A DNA stretch of 64,000 nucleotides from Actinomadura violacea (GCF_017573465.1 NZ_JAGEPF010000020.1:62001-126000), one strand, 5' to 3'. Positions 33,943 through 43,144 are shown, counted from the stretch's first letter. Program-made: numbers and translations. The notes: generated by a model from the sequence alone, not told the origin.

Positions 33943-34940
33943 GTTCCAAGCGGCTGACCCAGTACGCGCACGGCGGCGGCTGCGCCTGCAAGATCCCGCC
34001 CGGCGAGCTGGAGGAGGTCGTCGCCGGCCTCGCCGCCGCCCCCGCCGACCCGAACGGCGAACTGCTCATCGGCCTCGACACCGGTGACGACGCCGCCGTC
34101 GTCACCCTCCCCGACGGGCCGGGCGGCCCCGCCGTCGTCGCCACCGCCGACTTCTTCACCCCCGTCGTCGACGACCCGTACGACTGGGGCCGCATCGCCG
34201 CCGCGAACGCCCTGTCCGACGTGTACGCCGTCGGCGGCCGCCCGCTCGTCGCGGTGAACCTGCTCGCCTGGCCCCGCGGCGTCCTCCCGTTCGACCTGGC
34301 CCGCGAGGTGCTGCGCGGCGGCCTGGACGTCGCCGCCTCGGCGGGCTGCCACGTCGGCGGCGGCCACAGCGTCGACGACCCCGAACCCAAGTACGGCATG
34401 GCCGTCACCGGTGTCGCCGACCCGGCCCGGCTGCTCCGCAACGACACCGGCAAGCCCGGGACGCCGCTCACCCTGACCAAGCCGCTCGGCGTCGGCGTCC
34501 TGAACAGCCGGCACAAGGCGACCGGCGAGGTCTTCCCGCACGCCGTCGCGTCCATGGCCGCCCTCAACCGGGACGCCTGCGCCGCCGCGCTCGCCGCCGG
34601 CGCAGAGTGCGCCACCGATGTGACGGGCTTCGGCCTGCTCGGCCACCTCTACAAGCTCGCCCGCGCGTCCGGCGTCACCGCCGTCGTCGACGCCGCCGCC
34701 GTCCCCTACCTGGACGGCGCCCGCGACGCCGTCCGCGACGGCTACGTCAGCGGCGGCACCCGCCGCAACCTCGACTGGGTCGCCCCGCACACCGACTTCG
34801 GCGCCGCCTCCGAGGAGGACCGCCTCCTCCTCGCCGACGCCCAGACCTCCGGCGGCCTCCTGGTCGCCGCCGAACTCCCGGACCAGCCCGTGATCGGCGA
34901 ACTGATCCCCGCCACCGACCACCCCCTCCTCATCCGTTGA
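33939..34940 (+). CDS. selD: selenide, water dikinase (selenophosphate synthase)
   Basis: This 333-residue enzyme makes selenophosphate from selenide and ATP. The N-terminal LTQYAHGGGCACKI contains the catalytic Cys near residue 17-19 (Cys form, not Sec) and its Lys partner. GDDAAVV, TADFFTPVVDDPYDWG and CATDVTGFGLLGHL are AIR-synthase-type ATP-binding segments. It starts inside the selB stop. Its TGA lies at the foot of a long hairpin shared with the convergent fdhA gene. Confidence 0.95.
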   Translation: MSSKRLTQYAHGGGCACKIPPGELEEVVAGLAAAPADPNGELLIGLDTGDDAAVVTLPDGPGGPAVVATADFFTPVVDDPYDWGRIAAANALSDVYAVGGRPLVAVNLLAWPRGVLPFDLAREVLRGGLDVAASAGCHVGGGHSVDDPEPKYGMAVTGVADPARLLRNDTGKPGTPLTLTKPLGVGVLNSRHKATGEVFPHAVASMAALNRDACAAALAAGAECATDVTGFGLLGHLYKLARASGVTAVVDAAAVPYLDGARDAVRDGYVSGGTRRNLDWVAPHTDFGAASEEDRLLLADAQTSGGLLVAAELPDQPVIGELIPATDHPLLIR

Positions 34941-34994
34941 CTTGCGGCGTGTCGGCCTTATGGAGCGCTTCATAAGGCCGACACGCCGCAAGTC
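34939..34994. repeat. long palindromic hairpin, copy 2 of a two-copy family (bidirectional terminator)
   Basis: A 24-bp perfect inverted repeat (34939-34962 with 34971-34994) surrounds the eight bases GAGCGCTT, itself nearly palindromic. It begins within the selD stop codon and ends four bases before the fdhA stop, so it should terminate both convergent transcripts. The arm segment TTGCGGCGTGTCG is identical to copy 1 at 11672-11721. Confidence 0.8.
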
Positions 34995-34998
34995 GACG

Positions 34999-37900
34999 TC
35001 AGGCTTCGGTGCCGGTTCGGTCGGTGATGCCGGCTCGGTCGCGGTAGGAGCGGACCAGGGCGAGGGCCGCTTCGCCGCGGGGGCGGCGGCCCGGCCGGAT
35101 GTCGCAGGCGATCGCCTTGGCCTCCTGGATGTGGGAGTTCGGGTCCAGGGCGAGGTGGAGCAGCTCGTTGGCGGAGTCGCCGCGGCTGTAGCCGTTGGAG
35201 CCCCAGTGGTAGGGCAGGCCGATCTGGTGCAGGACACGGCCGTCCATCGCGAGCGGGGTCAGCCGGTCGGTCACCATGACGCGGGCCTCGATGACGCCGC
35301 GCGCGCTGACGATGGTGGCCCAGCCGCTGTGCTCCAGGTCGCGTTCGGCCGCGAGCTCCGGCGACACCTCGCAGAAGAACTCCGGTTGCAGCTCCGCCAG
35401 GTACGGCTGCCAGCGCGACATGCCGCCCGCCGTGTGATGCTCGGTGAGCCGGTACGTCGTCGTGACGAAGGGGAACACCGCCGCGCCGGGACTGTCGCCG
35501 CTGGGCTCGTAGAGGTTCGCGGGATGCGGGTCGATGAGGTGCCGGACGGGGTTGCGCCGCTGCTTGTACAGCAGGTTCTCGAACGGCGACTCCTGCGGCT
35601 CGTAGTGCGTGGGCAGCGGGCCGTCCATGAGCCCGGCGGGGACGTACAGCCACGCCTTCCCGTCGGCCTGCATGATGAACGGGTCGTTGCCGGCGAGGGC
35701 GTCGGCGCCGGTGGAGCCGTGCGGCGGCTTGTAGTCGGGCGCCTTGTCCGCGACGAAGTCGGGCACGTCGTGGCCCGTCCATTCGCCCTTCTCGGCGTCC
35801 CACCAGACGAGCGCCTTCCGGTCGCTCCACGGGTTGCCGTCGGGGTCGGCGGACGCCCGGTTGTACAGGATGCGGCGGTTCATCGGCCACGCCCAGCCCC
35901 ATTCGGGCGCCACCCAGCTCTGGTCCTTGCCGGGCTTGCGGCGGGCCGGCTGGTTCACGCCGTCGGCGTAGCAACCGGCGTAGATCCAGCAGCCGCAGGC
36001 GGTGGAGCCGTCCTCCTTCAACTCGGTGTAGGACGACAGCGGGTTCCCGTCGGCGTCGCGGCCGTTGATCTCGGCGAGGACCGCCTCGGCGTCCGGCTCG
36101 GCGGTGCCGCTCTCCACCGGGTAGTCCCAGGTCAGGTCGAGGACGGGCCGGTCCATCTCGTCGGACGAGCCGGCGAGCTTGGCGCGGATGATCCGGCCGA
36201 GATGGTAGGTGAACCACAGCTCGCTGCGCGCTTCGCCGGGCGGTTCGACCGCCTTGTGGTGCCACTGCAGCATCCGCTGGGTGTTGGTGAAGCTGCCGTC
36301 CTTCTCGGTGTGCGCGGCGGCCGGCATGAAGAACACCTCGGTGCCGATGTCCTCGGTGCGCATCTCCCCGGTCTCGATCTCCGGGCCGTCCTTCCACCAC
36401 GTCGCCGACTCGATGAGGGAGAAGTCGCGGACGACGAGCCAGTCGAGGTTCGCCATCCCGAGCCGCTGCATCTTCGCGTTCGCGGACCCGACGGCCGGGT
36501 TCTCGCCGAGCAGGAAGTAGCCCTTGCAGGTGCCGTTGATCTGGGCCATCACCGTCTCGTACGTGCTGTGCGAACCGGTGAGCCGCGGCAGGTAGTCGAA
36601 GCAGTAGTCGTTGCCGTCGGTCGCCGCGTCGCCGAAGTAGGCCTTCATCAGGCTGACGAAGTAGGAGCGCATCTCGCCCCAGAAGCCCTTCTTGGCGGCC
36701 TCCGCGGCGATGAACGCGTCCAGGTCCTCGTTGGCGTGGGCGACCGGCATCGGGATGTACCCGGGCAGCAGGTTGAACAGCGTCGGGATGTCGGTCGAGC
36801 CCTGGATGGAGGCGTGGCCGCGCAGCGCGAGGATGCCGCCGCCAGGACGGCCGATGTTGCCGAGCAGCGTCTGCAGGATCGCCGCCGTCCGGATGTACTG
36901 GACGCCGACGGTGTGCTGCGTCCACCCCACCGCGTACGCGAACGCGGTGGTGCGGTCCCGTCCGGAGTTCTCCGTGACCAGGTCGCAGACCTGCAGGAAC
37001 TGGTCGCGCGGCACGCCGCAGATCCGCTCCACCATCTCCGGCGTGTAGCGGGAGAAGTGCCGCTTGAGCACCTGGAACACGCACTTCGGGTGCTGCAGCG
37101 ACGGGTCGCGGTTCGGGTCGCCCTCGCCGAGCGCCGTGCCGCCGGAGCCGGTCGCCTCGGCGTGTCCCGACGTCGCCGTCTCGACGCGCGCGTCGTACTC
37201 CATGTCGCGCTGGCCGGCCGCGGCCTGCATCTCCAGGCCCTCGTACCGCCAGCTGTCCGGGGTGTAGCAGCGCCCGTTCGGGTCCAGGCCGGAGAACACG
37301 CCGTCGAGGTCCTCGGTGTCGCGGAAGTCCTCGTTCAGGATCACCGACGCGTTGGTGTACTCCAGCACGTACTCGCGGAAGTACTTCTCGTTCCGCAGGA
37401 CGTGGTTGACGATCCCGCCGAGGAACGCGATGTCACTGCCGGCGCGCAGCGGGACGTGCACGTCCGCGAGCGCGCTGGTGCGGGTGAACCGCGGGTCGAC
37501 GTGCACCAGCTTGGCCCCGCGCGCCTTCGCCTCCATCACCCACTGGAACCCGACCGGATGGCACTCGGCCATGTTCGAGCCCTGGACGACGATGCAGTCG
37601 GAGTTCTGCAGGTCCTGCTGGAAGGTGGTCGCGCCGCCGCGTCCGAACGAGGTTCCCAGACTGGGAACGGTGGACGAGTGTCAAATGCGGGCCTGGTTCT
37701 CGATCTGTACGGCGCCGAGCGCGGTGAAGAGCTTCTTGATCAGGTAGTTCTCTTCGTTGTCGAGGGTGGCGCCGCCGAGGCTGGCGAACCCGAGGGTACG
37801 CCGCGTCCGGTTGCCGTCCTGCTCCCACTGCCAGCCGTCGCGCCGCGCCGCGATGACGCGGTCGGCGATCATGTCCATGGCGGTGTCGAGGTCGAGGCGC

Positions 37901-38247
37901 TCCCATTCGGTGCCGTGCGGACGGCGGTAGAGCACGTGCCGCTCGCGCGCCGAGCCGGTCGTCAGCTGGAGGCTCGCGGACCCCTTCGGGCAGAGCCGGC
38001 CGCGGCTGACGGGGGAGTCGGGGTCGCCCTCGATCTGGACGACCTTGTCGTCCTTGACGTACACGTTCTGGCCGCAGCCGACCGCGCAGTACGGGCAGAC
38101 GGACTTGACGACCTGGTCGGCGGTGCTCACCCGTGGCGCGAGCCGCTCGCTCACGCCGCTCTTGGCGGCGGCGCCGCGGCCCAGCGGGTCGTCCCCGGTG
38201 ACCTGGCGGTACACCGGCCACGATCCGATCCACTGGCGGACGCCCAT
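34999..38247 (-). CDS. fdhA: selenocysteine-containing formate dehydrogenase alpha subunit
   Basis: This is one gene read through an in-frame TGA at 37681-37683, giving about 1082 residues with selenocysteine at position 189. Upstream the frame ends in NQARI and downstream continues HSSTVPSLGTSFGRGGATT, which matches the ARV-Sec-H context of FDH-N type enzymes. C51, C54, C58 and C86 bind the [4Fe-4S] cluster; the rest is the molybdopterin-binding body (GWTQHTVGVQYIRTA, GNIGRPGGG). It oxidises formate to CO2. I use the ATG at 38247, with GAGG/GAGGGGG just upstream. No beta or gamma subunit genes adjoin it. selABD face it. Confidence 0.93.
37652..37683 (-). promoter_or_regulatory. UGA(Sec) codon and SECIS-like hairpin in fdhA
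   Basis: The Sec codon is at 37681-37683. GTTCCC and GGGAAC (within 37652-37668) pair around the loop AGTCT. From memory of the Escherichia coli fdhF SECIS, its loop GGUCU begins at base 22 counted from the U of UGA; here AGUCU also begins at base 22. This is the expected SelB-binding site. Confidence 0.75.
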
Positions 38248-38280
38248 CCCGACCCCCTCACCTCGTCGGGCCGCCTCGTA

Positions 38281-38321
38281 CCCGCGCCCCGCACCCCGAA
38301 ACACGGGGTGCGGGGCGCGGG
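38281..38321 (-). terminator. 18-bp perfect hairpin between hydrolase and fdhA
   Basis: Positions 38281-38298 pair perfectly with 38304-38321 around the loop AAACA (minus-strand reading TGTTT). It starts five bases after the hydrolase stop and ends 34 bases before the fdhA ATG, leaving almost no room for a separate fdhA promoter. Confidence 0.75.
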
Positions 38322-38325
38322 CGGG

Positions 38326-40080
38326 TCACCTGCCGGCGAAGGCGGCGAGGCTCGTGGAGACGATCTCGGGCCTGCCGTCGTTCTGCTTCGCGGACGCGGT
38401 GAGCACGTCGATGTGCTGGTAGCCGGGGGCGATGACGTCGCCGGGCTGCGGGTCGCGGCCGCCGAGCCCGTCACCGGCCTCCAGGTTGATGATCGGGTTC
38501 GCCGTGGGGCCGTTGGTGTGGACGGCGTCGTCGGCGATGCCGGGGGCCGTCGCCAGCGCGATGTCGGTGACCATCTTGGTCGGGAAGTAGTGCTCGGTGA
38601 AGTCGAGGGGCTGCTCGGCGAGGCTGCGGGCCAGTTCGCCGATGTCGGTGACCTCCTTGGCGGCGGACGTGAACGGGGTGCCGTCCTTGGACGCGGGCAC
38701 GCCGGCGCCGACCTGGTCGTAGTTCCGCCAGGTGTAGAGCGGGCCGTTCGGCTCGTCCGGGATGGCCTTCTTGTCGGGGCCGAGCAGCTGCGCGAGGCCG
38801 CCGAGCCCGATCGCGTCGAGGTCGTTGGGCGCCGGGAACTCCTTGTCGACGATCCTCCCGCCGTCCCAGAACCCGACGCTGGCCTGCATGAACGCCAGCG
38901 GCTCGGAGTTGTCGTCGAGGAGGCCGCCGAGCGCCGCCGCGTTGGTGAAGCGGAAGTCCTTCACCGACGGGGAGCCCTTCACGAACGTCGGGTAGTCCTT
39001 GGAGAACAGCATCCGGTACGTCGTGTCGGTGTTGAACGAGGACGGCACGTAGGTCGCGAGGTCGGACAGACCGCCCGGGGCGACGTCGGCGGCGAGGCCC
39101 GCGATGGACAGCAGGTTCATCGTCTCGGTGTTGATCAGCGCCGGAGCCGAGAGCGCGCGGGGGACGACGCCGCTCTCCAGTCCGGCCTGGACGGCGCCCG
39201 CGCCGAACTTCAGCAGCGGCACCAGGTCGGTCGGGATCTGGCCGTCCATGCCGGGCAGGCTCGTGCTGATGCGGGTGTCGAGCGCGAAGTACCCGGAGCA
39301 CTGGTTGTAGCCGGCGTCGCCGGTGGTGGAATGGTTCCCGTCGAAGTCCCATTCGGCGAAGAACGCGGTCAGGATGCCGCCGAGGGAATGGCCGCCGCAG
39401 AGCATCTTCTGCTTGCGGGCCTTCTGGTCCGGCAGTTCGTGGCGCATGAGGTCGTACTGGTCGCGGACGGTCTGCTCCAGCCCGACGTTCTGCAGCCATT
39501 TCACCTGGTCGTTGGACTGGTACCCGGCGAACTTCCGGCCGTCGGCTTCTTTGTGCCGGTAGTAGTAATCGACGGCGAGGTGGACGTCCTTCGCGGCGAG
39601 CCCGGCCTGGACGCCGGTGTGGTCCTCCAGGCAGTTGGAGCGGCGGTCGAGTGCCCAGAACTCGATGTGCCTGCCGTTCTTCGCGGCGGCCGCGACGGTG
39701 TTGCGGGCGACGCTGTCGAAGGCGCCCGCGCCCTCCAGGATCCCGGGCTGCGCGACGAGGATACGGTCGGCCGAAGCCGACGCCGCCGGACCCTTGGCGT
39801 CACGGAAGCGCAGGTAGGACAGCCAGTCGCAGGCCGCCGGGTGCGGGCCCGCCGAGGACGGCAGCGGGATCCGCACCCGCACCATGGACTCGGCGACGCC
39901 GGTGACGGGCGACCCCGTGGCGACCGGCGTCTCGACCCGGTCGGACGCGGCGGCGGCACCGGCGTGGACGGGCAGCACCGCGGCGGCGACGAGCGCCGAC
40001 GCGCCCAGCACGGCGAGCCCAGGGAGCCCGCCGAGCCGGCGCGAGGGGCGGCGAACGAGGGGGTGGGGTGGTCGCCCCAT
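38326..40080 (-). CDS. secreted alpha/beta hydrolase
   Basis: This 584-residue exported protein has a signal peptide (hydrophobic LAVLGASALVAAAVL, cleaved near AGAAAAS) and a serine-hydrolase elbow GGHSLGG near residue 228. The long C-terminal half contains FTEHYFPTKMVTDI and GYQHIDVLTAS, the latter with a likely catalytic His. I do not recognise a specific family; lipase-like or polyester-type activity is possible. GGAAGGAG lies six bases before the ATG. A perfect hairpin terminates it before fdhA, so it is probably unrelated to formate metabolism. Confidence 0.75.
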   Translation of the reverse strand: MGRPPHPLVRRPSRRLGGLPGLAVLGASALVAAAVLPVHAGAAAASDRVETPVATGSPVTGVAESMVRVRIPLPSSAGPHPAACDWLSYLRFRDAKGPAASASADRILVAQPGILEGAGAFDSVARNTVAAAAKNGRHIEFWALDRRSNCLEDHTGVQAGLAAKDVHLAVDYYYRHKEADGRKFAGYQSNDQVKWLQNVGLEQTVRDQYDLMRHELPDQKARKQKMLCGGHSLGGILTAFFAEWDFDGNHSTTGDAGYNQCSGYFALDTRISTSLPGMDGQIPTDLVPLLKFGAGAVQAGLESGVVPRALSAPALINTETMNLLSIAGLAADVAPGGLSDLATYVPSSFNTDTTYRMLFSKDYPTFVKGSPSVKDFRFTNAAALGGLLDDNSEPLAFMQASVGFWDGGRIVDKEFPAPNDLDAIGLGGLAQLLGPDKKAIPDEPNGPLYTWRNYDQVGAGVPASKDGTPFTSAAKEVTDIGELARSLAEQPLDFTEHYFPTKMVTDIALATAPGIADDAVHTNGPTANPIINLEAGDGLGGRDPQPGDVIAPGYQHIDVLTASAKQNDGRPEIVSTSLAAFAGR

Positions 40081-40161
40081 CGCGTTCTCCTTCCGGACGC
40101 GAACGGATACGGGGCAACAATGAACGCCGTTCGGCCGCCGCGACAGTCGTCCACCGCCACA

Positions 40162-40192
40162 ATCGCCGGGCCGTTCTTGTGCTTCCGGCGAT
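40162..40192 (-). terminator. hairpin downstream of the SCO6745-like gene
   Basis: ATCGCCGG (40162-40169) and CCGGCGAT (40185-40192) form an 8-bp stem with a 15-base loop. On the minus strand a run of six T (40193-40198) comes directly before the stem rather than after it, so it is not a standard intrinsic terminator. Confidence 0.4.
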
Positions 40193-40202
40193 AAAAAAGC
40201 GC

Positions 40203-40949
40203 CTACCGGCCGAGCGACGCGGCGCCGACCGCGCGGATCAGCTCGGCGTACTCGGCGCGCTCGGCGGGCGACAGCGCCCGCTCGTACACGGCGGCGGCCA
40301 GCCGGTCGGTGGTCTCCTCCGCCTCGGCCCAGCGGCCCTTGAGCGCGGAGCAGTCCGGGAGGTCGCCGCGCCAGCCGAGGAAGCGCGCGCGGCCCTCGTC
40401 GGAGCCGGCGAGCACGGCCTCCAGCGGCGCGAGCCCGGCCGCCGTCGTCGCGACCAGGTGCAGTGCGCCCCGCCACTCCCGCAGCACGTGCACCAGCTGC
40501 GCGGTGCGGGCCGGGACGTCGTCCGGCAGCGGCTCGGCCCGCCAGCCGCAGAACAGCGGCAGCCCGGACCCCTCGGCCGCGTCGACGACCCGTCCGGCCA
40601 GCTCGCAGAGCCGCTCGCCGCCGGCGTCGCCGACGTGCTCGCGGCCCCATTCCGCGCACGTCGCCGTGTACCGCCGGGCGGCCTCGCGCGCCCCGGCGAC
40701 CGCGACGCCCTCGTCCCAGAACAGCCGGACGACCTGCGGCGGGAACCAGCCCATCGCGGCCGACACCACGCCGGCGTCCACGTCCCCGAGGACGCCGCCG
40801 CGGCCCGCGAAGTAGAAGGCGAACGGGTTGTCATAGCCGACCTGCTCGCCGCGCTCCGGGGTCGCCGGGTCGAGCATCCACGCCGCGCCCACGTCGTGGA
40901 TGATCCCGTCGGCCGCCCGCACGGTCTCCATCGCGTACAGCCCGCTCAT
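40203..40949 (-). CDS. SCO6745-family protein, unknown function
   Basis: This 248-residue cytoplasmic, mostly helical protein resembles the actinobacterial SCO6745 family, whose role is not established. Features are ETVRAADGIIHDVGAAW near the N-terminus, FYFAGRGGVLGDVDAGVVSAAMGWFPPQVV in the first third, and LVHVLREWRGALHLVATTAAGL later, a His-containing helix pair. It lies 34 bases after the SpoIIE-type phosphatase stop on the same strand and is likely co-transcribed with it. Confidence 0.7.
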   Translation of the reverse strand: MSGLYAMETVRAADGIIHDVGAAWMLDPATPERGEQVGYDNPFAFYFAGRGGVLGDVDAGVVSAAMGWFPPQVVRLFWDEGVAVAGAREAARRYTATCAEWGREHVGDAGGERLCELAGRVVDAAEGSGLPLFCGWRAEPLPDDVPARTAQLVHVLREWRGALHLVATTAAGLAPLEAVLAGSDEGRARFLGWRGDLPDCSALKGRWAEAEETTDRLAAAVYERALSPAERAEYAELIRAVGAASLGR

Positions 40950-40983
40950 CGCGCCTCCTCCGCTCGGCTCGGTAAGCGGGAGG

Positions 40984-42255
40984 TTACTCCCGTTCGGCGG
41001 CGGGCCGCGCGCCGGGGCGGTGCCAGTCCAGGCAGACCACCACCGCGTCGTCGGCGAGATCGGCGCCCTCGTGGTGCTCGATCAGCTCGGTGACGAGGGT
41101 CAGCGGCACCTCCGCCGCGTCCTGCAGGCGGCTGCGCCGGGTCGCCTGCTCCAGCGCGTGCGTGCCGAACTCGCCGCGCGCCGACCGCGCGGAGAACACC
41201 CCGTCGCTGACGATGACCAGCCGGTCGCCGGGCTCCAGCCGGAACCGCTGCGGCCGGTACTCGGTGTCGGGGAACATGCCGAGCGGCAGCTGCTGCTCCA
41301 GCGGGATCCGGGTCACCTCGGCGCCGCGCAGCCGCAGGATCCGCGGCGAACCCGCGTCGATGACGTGCACCACGCCGTCGGCCAGGTCGATCCGCATCAC
41401 CAGCGTCTCGGTGAACTCCCGGCCGCCGTAGCGGACGTGCACCATGTCGTTGGCGAGGCTCGCCTGCTCGCCGATGTCGGCGCCGGAGCGGCGCGCGTTG
41501 CGCAGCGCCCCGACCGTCAGCGACGTCAGCAGCGCCGCCTGGATGCCGGTGCCCGAGCCGTTGGTGACGGTCAGCGCGAGATGGTCGTGCTCGGCGGACC
41601 AGTCGAAGTTGTCGCCGCCGATCGAGTAGGCGGGCTCCAGGTGCCCGGCGAGGCTGTAGCCGTCCCCGGCGCAGGCGTGCCCGGGCAGTAACTGCCACTG
41701 CAGCTCGGCGGCCAGCGTGAGCCGCTGGCTGCGGCGGGCCCGCTCGTACCGGTCGGTGTGGTTCCACGCGACCCGCAGCGCCGAGCCGAACAGCGCGCCG
41801 ATCTCCTCCAGCGCGGTCAGCCCGGCGTCGTCCCAGGCGCCGCCGGACGTCTCGAACTCCAGCACGCCGAGCCGCTCGCCCCGCGCCGTGACCGGGACGA
41901 ACACCGCCGCACCGGCGCCGTCGCCGTCCGCCGCACCGGCGCCGTCCGGCGGCCCGGGGCGCTCCGCCGGGCCGGGGGCGACGACGGCCCGCCGGGAGAC
42001 GAACGCGCGTCCCGCCGCCGAGCCCCGGATCCAGATCGGCGCGGCCGGCTCCCCTCCCGCCGGCCGCGCCGGGACCGGGAGGAACGGCTCGACCGGCAGC
42101 AGGACGCGCGAGTGGTAGTCGTTCACCAGCAGCCGCGCCCGGCGGATCCGCGGGAGCTCCCGTCCGAGGACGGCGGTCAGCGTCTCCGGGAGCGCATGCG
42201 CGGGGGCGGTGCGCAGCGCCCGTTCGACCTCGGCCGCGCGGCCGTGCGTGCTCAT
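40984..42255 (-). CDS. GAF-like/PP2C (SpoIIE-type) serine/threonine phosphatase
   Basis: This 423-residue protein has an N-terminal GAF-like sensor region (about residues 30-185) and a C-terminal SpoIIE/RsbU-type PP2C phosphatase domain (about 195-410). Phosphatase motifs include GDNFDWSAEHDHLALTVTNGSGTGIQAALL and DRLVIVSDGVF, which carry the metal-binding aspartates. Such proteins dephosphorylate anti-sigma antagonists in partner-switching stress pathways. No anti-sigma or antagonist gene lies next to it. A TTGCCA-CA-TGGCAA dyad and TTGACA (minus strand) lie upstream. Confidence 0.83.
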   Translation of the reverse strand: MSTHGRAAEVERALRTAPAHALPETLTAVLGRELPRIRRARLLVNDYHSRVLLPVEPFLPVPARPAGGEPAAPIWIRGSAAGRAFVSRRAVVAPGPAERPGPPDGAGAADGDGAGAAVFVPVTARGERLGVLEFETSGGAWDDAGLTALEEIGALFGSALRVAWNHTDRYERARRSQRLTLAAELQWQLLPGHACAGDGYSLAGHLEPAYSIGGDNFDWSAEHDHLALTVTNGSGTGIQAALLTSLTVGALRNARRSGADIGEQASLANDMVHVRYGGREFTETLVMRIDLADGVVHVIDAGSPRILRLRGAEVTRIPLEQQLPLGMFPDTEYRPQRFRLEPGDRLVIVSDGVFSARSARGEFGTHALEQATRRSRLQDAAEVPLTLVTELIEHHEGADLADDAVVVCLDWHRPGARPAAERE

Positions 42256-42349
42256 TGCGTCCCCATCTCTGTGGTCCGGGCCGTCCGCTCCCGGGGCATG
42301 GTTCCTCCGCGGACCGTCCGGCCCGGGACGGGGAACCGCAGGGGAAGAC

Positions 42350-42374
42350 TGTCAAAAAGCTTGCCACATGGCAA
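42350..42374. promoter_or_regulatory. dyad and -35-like element upstream of the SpoIIE-type gene
   Basis: TTGCCACATGGCAA (42361-42374) is a 6-bp inverted repeat with a two-base centre. On the minus strand TTGACA (42350-42355) follows it, facing the phosphatase gene. No TANNNT lies 16-18 bases further on, so the promoter is incomplete by eye. The 193-bp gap holds no gene. Confidence 0.4.
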
Positions 42375-42448
42375 ATACTTGATGTCGAGGAGCACCCGAA
42401 TTCCTTCCGGAATCCCGCGGGGGACGGGTGGGGCCGCGCGCCGGCGGG

Positions 42449-43021
42449 TCAGGCGGTCCGCGAGCCGAGCGCCTCGGAGGCGCCCGCGTCCTGCCGCTCG
42501 CGGGCCAGGTCGAACTCGGTGAGCGCGTCGATCAGCCGCCCCCGGGACCCCGGCGACAGCTGCGCCAGCACCTCCCGCACCGCCGCGCGGCGGCGCCGGG
42601 TCAGCTCCGAGTACAGCCGCTCGCCCTGCTTGCTCAGCCGGACGATGATCTCCCGCCGGTCCGCGACCGCGCTCTCGCGCACCACGAGCCCGGCCGCCTC
42701 CAGCCGGTCGCACAGCCGGCTCGCGGACGAGGGGATCGCGCCGAGCTCCTCGGCGAGCCGGCCGAGGTTCGGCGTGCCGAACCGGGCGATCGCCTCCACG
42801 GCGCGCAGCTGGATCGGCGACACCGCCGGCTCCAGGCCCTGGTCGGCGCGGCTCCACAGCAGCGCGGCGGCGCTCAGCACCCGCTCCACGGCGGCGGTGA
42901 CGTCGTCCGGCACCTCGCCGGCTCCGCCGCCCGCCGGATCGCCGCCCGCCGGCTCCGCGCCCGCCGGCTCCGCCGCGCCCGCCGGGTCGTCGGCCGAGAG
43001 CCGCGGTCGTCGCTGAGTCAC
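42449..43021 (-). CDS. MarR-family transcriptional regulator
   Basis: This 190-residue protein has a MarR winged helix (PNLGRLAEELGAIPSSASRLCDRLEAAGLVVRES, wing DRREIIVRLSKQG). The first 38 residues are a low-complexity tail of repeated PAGG/EPAG units, encoded by an imperfect GC-rich minisatellite, and probably disordered. It sits between the SpoIIE-type phosphatase and the Lrp regulator on the same strand, with gaps of more than 100 bases, so each may have its own promoter. Target unknown. Confidence 0.82.
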   Translation of the reverse strand: MTQRRPRLSADDPAGAAEPAGAEPAGGDPAGGGAGEVPDDVTAAVERVLSAAALLWSRADQGLEPAVSPIQLRAVEAIARFGTPNLGRLAEELGAIPSSASRLCDRLEAAGLVVRESAVADRREIIVRLSKQGERLYSELTRRRRAAVREVLAQLSPGSRGRLIDALTEFDLARERQDAGASEALGSRTA

Positions 43022-43144
43022 GCCCCCGCCTTTCCGATCGAGTTCCCTGGCCTCGGCACCCGCGGCACCGTCTCGCGCGTCCGCCGCGGTGGGGCGGGAC
43101 GGGGCGCGTCGCAGACGGTAGACAACGATAAACGACGACGCCCG

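Noticed and set aside
37681..37683. TGA read as a nonsense mutation making fdhA a pseudogene
   Set aside because: The frame continues without shift, the flanking residues match the Sec site of formate dehydrogenases, a SECIS-like hairpin follows and selABD are adjacent.
34942..40194. A 1750-codon plus-strand open frame opposite fdhA and the hydrolase
   Set aside because: It is the antisense shadow of two well-supported genes in GC-rich DNA. Its translation is low-complexity, has no domain motif and runs through both the Sec codon region and a terminator hairpin.
42905..43021. GC-rich tandem repeat in the N-terminus of the MarR gene as a mobile or CRISPR repeat
   Set aside because: The units (PAGG/EPAG coding) are short, imperfect and in frame, which is ordinary low-complexity coding sequence.
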